A stretch of DNA of 12,068 nucleotides from an uncultured Victivallaceae bacterium (GTDB lineage: Bacteria; Verrucomicrobiota; Lentisphaeria; Victivallales; Victivallaceae): positions 1 through 12,068 of the forward strand of contig CAKUKT010000048.1 in assembly GCA_934663655.1 (NCBI GenBank). The letters run 5' to 3'. The notes under the pieces were generated by a model. That model saw only the letters and a program-made list of their open reading frames with translations. It ran no database searches and was not told the origin of the DNA. Each line of letters opens with the position of its first letter. The first letter of the stretch is position 1. The translations under genes and the position numbers were made by a program. Of this stretch, positions 5,535 to 11,938 are shown piece after piece.

Positions 5535-6766
5535 TTCTCCCCTCCTTCAGCTGCAACTGGTTGTTCAATTTCCCGGGCGCGCTGCTCGTCCGGCTGCTGC
5601 GGTCTACTCTCTTCTGCGGTTGCAGCCCGGGGAACGCTCAGGCCGCGCCGGGCGAGGTATCCCTGACTTTTGATGCCGAGCAAGGCGAAAATGATCCGTT
5701 CGCGACCAGTGATGATGGTGACTTCGCATTTGGAACCGAATTTCAACGGCTGCGGTTCCCGGGTGAGCAGAATTTTCACCGGGTAGTAGTTGCCGCCGTT
5801 CATCTGCACCGGCAGCTGGTAGATCGCCTCCACTTTGCCGTCGAAATAGCCGTAATCGAGGTAGTTGTACTGATTGCAGTAGATTCGGACCGGCTGACCG
5901 GGCGCGACCTTGAAGATCTGTTTCTCGTCGATCAGTCCCACTACTTTCTTATTCTGGTTGGCAGCGAATTTGACCACCACTTCGCCCTTTTCGTAGTAAC
6001 CGCCCGGCCGGGGCGGAATATCGGTCAGGATACCTGCGTCGGGCGCGCGGAGCACATAATCTTCGAGCTGGCGTTCGGCCATGGCGATCTCATCGCTTTT
6101 GCTTTCGCGGCGGCGGCGCAGCAGCTTGAGTTCCTCCTCGGCGTGGGCGATGATTTCCGTCGCCAGGCCGTCTTCAAGTTTTTTCCAGTCTTCTTCCAGA
6201 CGCTGGACGGTCATCCGGGCGCTCAGATTGTCGAGTTCGACGCGTAGAAACTCTTTGCGGGTGGTCACTTTCTGTTCGAAAAGTTTGGTGTAGACCTCCA
6301 GTTCGTGGCGGGTGCGGGCATAACGTTCCCGGGCTTCATCAAGTTCAAGTTTGGTATGGCGGTAGTAGGAGGGCAGGGGGTCGCGACGCAGCAGTTCGAG
6401 TTCGTGTTCCTTGACGCTGATCGATTGATCCAGCTCTTCAAGTTCATTGTTGAGGCGCGTGATCAGCGCACGCTGGTCGCGGGAATCAAATTCCGCGAGA
6501 ATTTCTCCGGCGGCAACCTCCTCGCCTTCATGACGGTGGATCTTGATGATTCTTGCACTCACCAGCGCCTTGAGATCATATTCGCGAATCCCGGCCACCG
6601 AACCAATACCGTTGACCTGATCTTCCATAGTACCGAAGATCATTCCCAGCAGCATCACCACCGCCAGAAACAGTATCGTGAGCACGATCCGCTTGAACAC
6701 CTTCAGCTGACGCTGCAGCGAAATGTGATTTTCCTTGTGGATATGGTTGTAATTGAATGCGGGCAT
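5531..6766 (-). CDS. HlyD-type membrane fusion protein (periplasmic adaptor)
   Basis: A 411-residue adaptor. One N-terminal membrane helix lies at about 24-47 (KRIVLTILFLAVVMLLGMIFG), with the rest periplasmic. The first half of the biotinyl-lipoyl domain follows (LVSARIIKIHRHEGEEVAAG, then GEILAEFD). A long charged alpha-helical hairpin spans about 90-240, broken near EQKVTTRKEFLRVELD. The second lipoyl half is YVLRAPDAGILTDIPPRPGG. A beta-barrel domain contains VAPGQPVRIYCNQY and LKFGSKCEVTI. The charged C-terminal tail (PQQPDEQRAREIEQP) is unusual. Such proteins link an inner-membrane ABC exporter to an outer-membrane TolC-like channel; no such channel gene is in the window. It starts 85 nt after the ABC gene and overlaps the next gene by 4 nt. 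The Shine-Dalgarno before ATG 6766 is poor (AAAGAAAAA). Confidence 0.88.
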   Translation of the reverse strand: MPAFNYNHIHKENHISLQRQLKVFKRIVLTILFLAVVMLLGMIFGTMEDQVNGIGSVAGIREYDLKALVSARIIKIHRHEGEEVAAGEILAEFDSRDQRALITRLNNELEELDQSISVKEHELELLRRDPLPSYYRHTKLELDEARERYARTRHELEVYTKLFEQKVTTRKEFLRVELDNLSARMTVQRLEEDWKKLEDGLATEIIAHAEEELKLLRRRRESKSDEIAMAERQLEDYVLRAPDAGILTDIPPRPGGYYEKGEVVVKFAANQNKKVVGLIDEKQIFKVAPGQPVRIYCNQYNYLDYGYFDGKVEAIYQLPVQMNGGNYYPVKILLTREPQPLKFGSKCEVTIITGRERIIFALLGIKSQGYLARRGLSVPRAATAEESRPQQPDEQRAREIEQPVAAEGGEK

Positions 6767-6851
6767 TTGTTTTTCTTTAACTTAAATCTGCCTGATCAGG
6801 AGATGAAGTTCGATCCCGGTCCCCGTCCACTCTCCGTTTTCCGGCAAAGCC

Positions 6852-8636
6852 TCAGATCTGCCGCGCCATCCGGCGCTGGGTCTGATAAAGTTCCTGATAG
6901 ATGCCCGGCTGTGCCATGAGTTCATCATGGGTGCCGCGCTGAACAATCTTCCCTGAATCGAGCACCACGATCAGATCGGCGTTTTTGACGGTCGAGAGGC
7001 GGTGGGCGATGATGATCGTGGTCTTGTCTTTCATCAGCCGGTCGAGTGCTTCCTGCACCAGATATTCGGACATCGTATCCAGGGCGCTGGTCGCCTCGTC
7101 GAGAATCAGTATCGCCGGGTTTTTGAGAATTGCCCGGGCGATCGCCAGTCGTTGTTTCTGGCCGCCGGAAAGACTGGCGCCGTTTTCGCCGATGATCGTG
7201 TCGAAGCCGTCGGGAAGCTGCGATACAAATTCCTCGACGTTGGCCATGCGGGCGGCTTCCTCAATCTCCTCGCTGGTGGCGTCCCGTTTCGCATAGCCGA
7301 TATTTTCACGGATGGTTCCCGAGAACAGAAACGGTTCCTGAAGCACCACCCCGATATGGCCGCGATAGCTCTCGATGCTGAGCTTGCGGATATCCATGCC
7401 GTCAACGCGGATATAACCGGAATCAATGTCGTAGAAGCGGAGCAGCAGATTGCTGATCGTCGATTTCCCCGAACCGCTCGGACCGACCAGCGCCACCTTC
7501 TGGCCGGGACTGATGCTCAGATTGAAGTCGTTGATGGTCGGACCCTTCTCCTTGTCGTAACTGAACATCACATGCTTGAACTCGATGTTGCCCTCGATCT
7601 TTTCGGGGTGAATCGGGTTGGGAGCCTCCTTGATTTCGGGGATCGTGTTGAGCAGCGAAACAATCCGGCTGGCTCCCACCATGCCCTGGGCAAAGGTGGT
7701 GCTCAATCCGGAAAGAATGTTGATCGGGCTCAGCATCATTCCCACGTAACTGTAGAACGCGACAAATTCGCCGATGCTTATCGAACCGTCCTTCACGAAC
7801 CAGATCCCCATCCCGATGATTCCGAGGTAGGTGAAAAGTGAGACCATGTCGAAAACCGTCCACAAACCGATGCCGTCCACGGTTACGCGCATCTGCATAT
7901 CGACGATCGGGCGCAGATTCTGGAAAAAGCTGCGGGATTCCGCCCGTTCCTTGGCGAAGGATTTGACCACCTTTACGCCGCTCAGCGTTTCCGAAAGATT
8001 GGCGGAAATTTCGGACATCTTCTCCTGGATCACCAGGGAATCCTTGCGCATCGCCCGCCGGAAAAAGGCGAAGTTGCAGTAATGGATCGGAATGGATAGA
8101 AAGGTCAGCAGGCCCATTTTCCAGTTGATGACCAGCAGCAGGCCGGATATGATCAGCAACTGGAACAGCTGTTCACCGAACTGGGTCATCGTCCGTACCA
8201 GCATCTGCAGCAGCGCCACATCGCTGATGACGTTGCTGATCAGTTTGCCGGTCCGGTATTCCTCGTAAAAGCGCAGTGACAGGCTCTGGAGGTGGCGGAA
8301 TACCTTCTGGCGCAGATCCACCATGATTCTCACCCCGATGTAGTCCACCAGATAACTGGCCACGTAACGCAGCAGGCAGCGCGCCATGTAGATCAGGGTC
8401 ATTGCCCCGCAGAGTATCCAGAACAGCAGGTAGTCGGCATTGGGAAGCACCCGGTCGATCGCGATTTTCAGCATCCACGGCATCGACAGCCCGATCATAT
8501 TGAAGAGCACCAGCGTGGTGATCGCGGAAATGATCATCTGCCGGTAGGGACGCAGCAGCGGCATCACCTTTTCGAGGGATTGGCGGTCGTACTTCTTGAA
8601 GAGTTCTTCTCTGGATAACTGCGGCGCTTTTTTCAT
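6852..8636 (-). CDS. ABC exporter half-transporter (MsbA/BmrA-like, TMD-NBD fusion)
   Basis: A 594-residue type IV ABC exporter subunit that would act as a homodimer in the inner membrane. The first 320 or so residues hold six transmembrane helices with typical coupling sequences such as RIMVDLRQKVFRHLQSLSL and SETLSGVKVVKSFAKE. The nucleotide-binding domain is complete: Walker A GPSGSGKST (385-393), Q-loop Gln433 in LQEPFLF, signature LSGGQ (489-493), Walker B ILILDE with Asp513 and Glu514, and H-loop His545 in AHRLST. All catalytic residues are present, so it should be active. It lacks an N-terminal C39 peptidase domain, so it is not a leader-cleaving bacteriocin exporter. Substrate is unknown; lipid, drug, polysaccharide or protein export are all possible. 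The adjoining HlyD protein suggests export across the envelope. There is no obvious Shine-Dalgarno before ATG 8636, and the 5' UTR is about 110 nt. Confidence 0.93.
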   Translation of the reverse strand: MKKAPQLSREELFKKYDRQSLEKVMPLLRPYRQMIISAITTLVLFNMIGLSMPWMLKIAIDRVLPNADYLLFWILCGAMTLIYMARCLLRYVASYLVDYIGVRIMVDLRQKVFRHLQSLSLRFYEEYRTGKLISNVISDVALLQMLVRTMTQFGEQLFQLLIISGLLLVINWKMGLLTFLSIPIHYCNFAFFRRAMRKDSLVIQEKMSEISANLSETLSGVKVVKSFAKERAESRSFFQNLRPIVDMQMRVTVDGIGLWTVFDMVSLFTYLGIIGMGIWFVKDGSISIGEFVAFYSYVGMMLSPINILSGLSTTFAQGMVGASRIVSLLNTIPEIKEAPNPIHPEKIEGNIEFKHVMFSYDKEKGPTINDFNLSISPGQKVALVGPSGSGKSTISNLLLRFYDIDSGYIRVDGMDIRKLSIESYRGHIGVVLQEPFLFSGTIRENIGYAKRDATSEEIEEAARMANVEEFVSQLPDGFDTIIGENGASLSGGQKQRLAIARAILKNPAILILDEATSALDTMSEYLVQEALDRLMKDKTTIIIAHRLSTVKNADLIVVLDSGKIVQRGTHDELMAQPGIYQELYQTQRRMARQI

Positions 8637-8753
8637 CGTTGAACAGTATTCAAAGATTTTTGCCGTCGGGAACTTCCACCCGGTCGCCCGGCAGCGGTTG
8701 CAGTCGTTTACATCAAAACCGGATCCAATTCACTTGAACCCGGCTCAATGATG

Positions 8754-8782
8754 AATATATACCCCGGTGATGACGATGTCAA
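8754..8782 (-). promoter_or_regulatory. Sigma70-type promoter of the ABC/HlyD operon
   Basis: On the minus strand TTGACA (8777-8782) is followed by exactly 17 bp and TATATT (8754-8759), the same arrangement as the pseudopilin promoter. The expected start is near 8747, leaving about 110 nt of leader before ATG 8636. It sits in the 182-nt gap 8637-8818 directly downstream of the glycohydrolase stop. No convincing terminator for the glycohydrolase was seen between them, only AT-rich tracts at 8796-8811. Confidence 0.8.
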
Positions 8783-8818
8783 CCACACGGGGGAGTTTTT
8801 TTTGAAAAAAAGTTCAGT

Positions 8819-10348
8819 TCAGCGGCAGCATCTGGCCTGATGGCGACGCAACTGCCGGCTCCTGGCCCGGCAGAGTCTGCTCATATTGTTGCCGCTCACC
8901 GCACCGCGCTGCTGGAAGGGCACTGCCGTCATGAAGGGATTCGCCCGTCCGGCCAGCCGGATTTCAAACGGTATGTAGATAAGCGCGTCATCGATCTCGC
9001 CCGGAGTGATCTCCAGTTCCGCCGAGGCGACGAAAGTCCGGCGCGACGGGGTAAAGACCACCCCCGCCGGCGTCGCACTCCAGCCCTCCGGCAACAACGG
9101 CTTGATTGAAACCACTTCGTTCACGTAGGTGGTGTGGCTGATCTCGACCTTCAACCGGCGCGCCACTCCGCTCTCCAGCAGCGGCCACTCCTCGCCGGTA
9201 ACCGTAAATGTCCCCCACGGGAAATTGAATTCCTGCGCCCACTGGTCTATCTCCAACGCCTGAGGCGTGGCGAGCGCTGCGGCATCCGCCGCGGTGAGCA
9301 CCGAGGATTCCGTTTCGGAAAATTGTACCAGCAGCGGATTTTCCTGGGCGGCCCGGAGGGCTTCATTGACGACCCGGTCGGTCAGTTCGTCGATGGTTCC
9401 GGGAACCGGAAGTTCAAAACGGTTGATCGCAACCGTTTGAATCGTACGGCCGATCGGCGCTATCCATTGTTCGGGAATGTTCTTTGCCCCGTACATGATC
9501 CCGAGAATCGAACCCGCCGTCGCCGCCGTGCAGTCAGTGTCGTCACCGCAATTCACCGCATAACAGAGGGTTTTCCCGAAATCTCCCCCTCCGTACAACA
9601 GACCGAGCACCGTGAAACCAAGGTTGCCGGGCGCCTGAAACCAGCCGAGATCGGCATTCGCCCGCACGATCTCGTCGCGCGCTTCCCGCAGGGATTTCCC
9701 TTCGTCAAAAAGCCGGCAGGCCAGACGCACCGACCCTGCAACCCGGCTGTCTGAGGGAATACGCGACAAGCCGAGTTCGATCAATTTACGCAGATCGCTC
9801 TCGAAAAACGCCGCCGATTCAAGCACCGCGGTGAAAATTTCCGCATATACTCCGTCCCCGCAATGGTCGCAAGAAGCGTCCAGCACTGCGAAACGCGCCG
9901 CCTCATCGGGAGAGCCGGGGAATAAACACGCCCAGATTTCCGAACGAATCCAGGCTCCGTTGCTCCGGTACCAGCGCTCATTATTCAGCGCACCTGACAG
10001 CGGCGGATAGAAACCATTGAGAATATTGGCCCGGCAAACTCCATATTCGTTCCAGCCCGCGATGATATGGTTCACCCAGCACTCGCCCATCACCCCCGGA
10101 TTGAGGTTGTAAACCCCGTGGTTCTCCACCGCGTCAAGCCAGACCAGCTGAAGATCAAGATCGTCATTGGGTGCCGGTTTGCCGTCGAGATCCTGCAGGT
10201 ATCCAGTCACTTCAAAAAAATCCTGCTTCCCCTCCAGCGGCGCCCCCAGCGTTCCGCCGATGTTCTTCCCCAGCCAGCAGCCAAGTACCTTGTCACGGTA
10301 TTCGGCAAGATTGAGCACCGAACTCTCTTGAACTTTTTTTCCGCTCAT
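8819..10348 (-). CDS. ADP-ribosylglycohydrolase-fold family protein with C-terminal extra domain
   Basis: A 509-residue protein. Residues 15-330 match the DraG/ADP-ribosylglycohydrolase family: YRDKVLGCWLGKNIGGTLGAPLEG at the start, PNDDLDLQLVW with Asp62, Asp63 and Asp65 at the first metal site, and CGDDTDCTAATAGSILGIMYG (Cys267-Gly287) at the second. The family removes ADP-ribose from proteins using two Mg ions. Here the motifs differ from the canonical TDDT and GDTDT, and this divergent branch may act on another glycosidic substrate; that is inference. Residues from about 340 look like a beta-sandwich. There is no signal peptide, so it should be cytoplasmic. The Shine-Dalgarno GGGGAGA lies 10 nt before ATG 10348. 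It follows araC by 136 nt on the same strand, suggesting regulation by that protein. The last 24 or so residues use AGA/AGG-rich, unnatural codons and may be read in a shifted frame. Confidence 0.85.
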   Translation of the reverse strand: MSGKKVQESSVLNLAEYRDKVLGCWLGKNIGGTLGAPLEGKQDFFEVTGYLQDLDGKPAPNDDLDLQLVWLDAVENHGVYNLNPGVMGECWVNHIIAGWNEYGVCRANILNGFYPPLSGALNNERWYRSNGAWIRSEIWACLFPGSPDEAARFAVLDASCDHCGDGVYAEIFTAVLESAAFFESDLRKLIELGLSRIPSDSRVAGSVRLACRLFDEGKSLREARDEIVRANADLGWFQAPGNLGFTVLGLLYGGGDFGKTLCYAVNCGDDTDCTAATAGSILGIMYGAKNIPEQWIAPIGRTIQTVAINRFELPVPGTIDELTDRVVNEALRAAQENPLLVQFSETESSVLTAADAAALATPQALEIDQWAQEFNFPWGTFTVTGEEWPLLESGVARRLKVEISHTTYVNEVVSIKPLLPEGWSATPAGVVFTPSRRTFVASAELEITPGEIDDALIYIPFEIRLAGRANPFMTAVPFQQRGAVSGNNMSRLCRARSRQLRRHQARCCR

Positions 10349-10427
10349 CGTATTGTTGTCTCCCCAGTGGTTTTGAGCCGGCCGGGACCGCCGATTCCCA
10401 TCGACCGGTAGCCTTGGCCTTTTCTGT

Positions 10428-10465
10428 AATATAGACCACTCTTAACTGATTTGCCTGTGTGAAAG
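10428..10465 (-). promoter_or_regulatory. Candidate activator-dependent promoter of the glycohydrolase gene
   Basis: On the minus strand TATATT occupies 10428-10433, about 80 nt before ATG 10348. No acceptable -35 is present at 16-18 bp (AGGCAA at 17), which is typical of promoters needing an activator. CTTTCACACAG starts at 10465 and shares CTTTC-N-CA with the inverted repeat upstream of araC. Regulation by the neighbouring AraC protein is inferred. Confidence 0.4.
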
Positions 10466-10484
10466 AGGGAAAAAATTGTACTTT

Positions 10485-11357
10485 TCAAGGATTTTTCTTC
10501 CTTAGAATTTCTTGACGATAACGCCTCGGCGTCATCCCCGCTTCGCGTTTGAACACCCGCGAAAAATAACCGCTGTCAGCAAAACCACAACGCCGCGAAA
10601 CCTCCGAAACCGGAAGCGTTTCATCTTCTGCCAACAGCCTGCCCGCCTCGGCGATCCGGAACATGTTGCGATATTTTATCAGCGGAATCCCGGTGCGAAG
10701 ACGGAAAAATTCATTCACATAGGTGGCGCTCAGATGCACCCGTGAGGCTACCTTTGATACGCTTATTTCCGTGCCGGGGTCACGGTGGAGTTCGGTAAGT
10801 ATCCGCCGCATTACCGTGTCTTCAAGCGCTCCCCCAAGCGTGACCCGGGAGTTTTTTCCCGAACACCGGTCGCAAATCGCCGCTATCAACAGCAGCAACG
10901 CCGCTTTGGCCGTCAGCGCTGCGGAAGCTCCACCATGGTCGAGCTCCTCGGCGATTATTCCGCACCGCCGGGAAATTTCACCGGAAGGATCGGAAAATAC
11001 ACTGCCGCCAGTTCTGCCGCGCGATTCAAATACCGCCGCAAAACCCGGACGGCTGCGCAACACTTCCATTTCCGCAGCGGAAAACAGCGACCAGTTGAAC
11101 ATCAGATTGTAAAATTCCAGCCCCTGGGTCGAAAAAAACTGATGCACCGATCCATGCGGAACAACATAGAAATCTCCCGCAATCAGCGGCTCATTCACCC
11201 CGTCAATGGAGTTTACTCCACCGCCACGAAGTACACAAACCACTTCAGTACAGTCGTGCAGATGCGGCAACTGCTCGTTCCGCAACTGAAACATCTGCCG
11301 GTCGATCGCTATGCCGAAGCCATGTCGATCAAAATCTGCAAGATGAAAGGTACGCAT
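10485..11357 (-). CDS. AraC-family transcriptional regulator with N-terminal cupin domain
   Basis: A 290-residue regulator. The N-terminal 90 residues form a cupin-like sensor: PHLHDCTEVVCVLRGGGV, AGDFYVVPHGSVHQF, and LEFYNLMF. A helical linker with Ala/Leu-rich dimerisation helices follows. The C-terminal 100 residues carry two helix-turn-helix motifs: ISVSKVASRVHLSATYVNEFF (198-218) and SEVSRRCGFADSGYFSRVFKR (251-271), closing with the signature GMTPRRYRQEI. Regulators of this build usually sense a sugar or glycoside and activate nearby catabolic genes. The next gene on the same strand encodes the ADP-ribosylglycohydrolase-like protein, its probable target. GAGG lies 6 nt before ATG 11357. 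A hairpin AAGGA/TCCTT overlaps the stop, but the T run is too distant for a confident terminator. Confidence 0.93.
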   Translation of the reverse strand: MRTFHLADFDRHGFGIAIDRQMFQLRNEQLPHLHDCTEVVCVLRGGGVNSIDGVNEPLIAGDFYVVPHGSVHQFFSTQGLEFYNLMFNWSLFSAAEMEVLRSRPGFAAVFESRGRTGGSVFSDPSGEISRRCGIIAEELDHGGASAALTAKAALLLLIAAICDRCSGKNSRVTLGGALEDTVMRRILTELHRDPGTEISVSKVASRVHLSATYVNEFFRLRTGIPLIKYRNMFRIAEAGRLLAEDETLPVSEVSRRCGFADSGYFSRVFKREAGMTPRRYRQEILRKKNP

Positions 11358-11389
11358 TGCTGCCTCAAGGAAAATCTTACCTGTAATTC

Positions 11390-11440
11390 AATATAGATCA
11401 GATCCCGGAGTAAAGCAAACTTTCATTAATTATGAGAAAG
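11390..11440 (-). promoter_or_regulatory. Candidate araC promoter and operator
   Basis: On the minus strand TATATT (11390-11395) is preceded by 17 bp and TTGCTT (11413-11418), a moderate -35, placing transcription start about 25 nt before ATG 11357. Directly upstream lies an imperfect inverted repeat with arms CTTTCAT (11420-11426) and ATGAGAAAG (11432-11440), a plausible site for autoregulation. The gap 11358-11577 thus carries back-to-back promoters for araC (-) and rpsO (+). Confidence 0.45.
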
Positions 11441-11457
11441 AAAAACTTTCTTCGGGG

Positions 11458-11486
11458 TTGCATTTAATCCAACGCCGATGTATATT
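11458..11486 (+). promoter_or_regulatory. rpsO promoter
   Basis: TTGCAT (11458-11463), 17 bp, then TATATT (11481-11486). The expected start is near 11493, giving a leader of about 85 nt before the rpsO start codon at 11578. Same -10 and spacing as the pseudopilin and ABC-operon promoters. Confidence 0.7.
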
Positions 11487-11497
11487 AGAAAAATAAC

Positions 11498-11547
11498 GGT
11501 CGGGATGGTGGCGTTCAGCTTTTGTCCGGCAACGCTGCTCGCCGACT
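11498..11547 (+). promoter_or_regulatory. Structured rpsO leader, possible S15 autoregulatory element
   Basis: GGTCGG (11498-11503) pairs with CCGACT (11542-11547; the outer G-U closes it). Inside, positions 11507-11515 pair with 11531-11539 to give a 9-bp helix: G-U, G-C, then tandem U-G and G-U pairs next to five Watson-Crick pairs (GCGTT/AACGC), with a 15-nt loop. S15 is known to recognise a G-U/G-C motif in 16S rRNA and in several unrelated rpsO leaders, so the G-U pairs beside G-C pairs are suggestive. The ribosome site AAGGAGA lies just outside the fold. Confidence 0.4.
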
Positions 11548-11577
11548 CGCAACCATAAAAATCAAGGAGATTTGGGC

Positions 11578-11847
11578 ATGGACAAACAGGATCGTATCGA
11601 CATCATCGCCAAGTGGGGACGCAAAGAGGGTGACACCGGTTCGCCCGAAGTGCAGATCGCTTTGCTGAGCGCCCGTATTACCGAGCTTACTGCTCACCTT
11701 AAGGCCAACCCCAAGGATCATAGCACCCGCCGTGGCCTTCTCGCAATGGTTGCCCTCCGGAAAAAACTTCTCGCCTATCTGATGCGGGAAAATCGCGCTA
11801 AGTATATCGAAATTACCGATGCGCTGAAAATCCGCCGCACCAAGTAA
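11578..11847 (+). CDS. rpsO: 30S ribosomal protein S15
   Basis: An 89-residue protein, the normal length for S15. It binds helices 20-22 of 16S rRNA early in assembly of the 30S platform. Family sequences are evident: DTGSPEVQIALLSARITELTAHL (21-43), KDHSTRRGLLAMVALRKKLLAYL (48-70), and a C-terminal basic tail KIRRTK. His50-Ser51, in the conserved KDHSTRRGL loop that contacts rRNA, are present. ATG 11578 has AAGGAGA (11564-11570) 7 nt upstream; an in-frame TTG at 11572 lies too close to it and is rejected. It has its own promoter and terminator, and no pnp gene follows before the window ends, although rpsO-pnp is the common order in many bacteria; pnp may simply be elsewhere. Confidence 0.97.
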   Translation: MDKQDRIDIIAKWGRKEGDTGSPEVQIALLSARITELTAHLKANPKDHSTRRGLLAMVALRKKLLAYLMRENRAKYIEITDALKIRRTK

Positions 11848-11864
11848 TCGTAAAAGCTGTCTCG

Positions 11865-11898
11865 AACCGGGCCTCTCGACGAGGTCCGGTTTTTTTTG
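11865..11898 (+). terminator. Intrinsic terminator of rpsO
   Basis: AACCGGGCCTC (11865-11875) pairs with GAGGTCCGGTT (11881-11891) over 11 bp with one G-U pair and a 5-nt loop, running directly into eight or more T (11890-11898). It begins 17 nt after the rpsO stop, so rpsO is a monocistronic unit. Confidence 0.92.
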
Positions 11899-11938
11899 TT
11901 TCTTATTACCATCCCCGGAAATGCCGGAATCCTCCGAG

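Noticed and set aside
7002..7841. 279-codon plus-strand open frame inside the ABC transporter
   Set aside because: Antisense to the intact nucleotide-binding domain with all catalytic motifs; no independent support.
6852..8636. Bacteriocin or peptidase-containing ABC exporter
   Set aside because: No N-terminal C39 peptidase domain and no double-glycine leader peptide gene nearby.
8796..8818. T8 and A7 tracts after the glycohydrolase as a terminator
   Set aside because: They can pair only as A-T with a minimal loop and no GC stem; not a credible intrinsic terminator.
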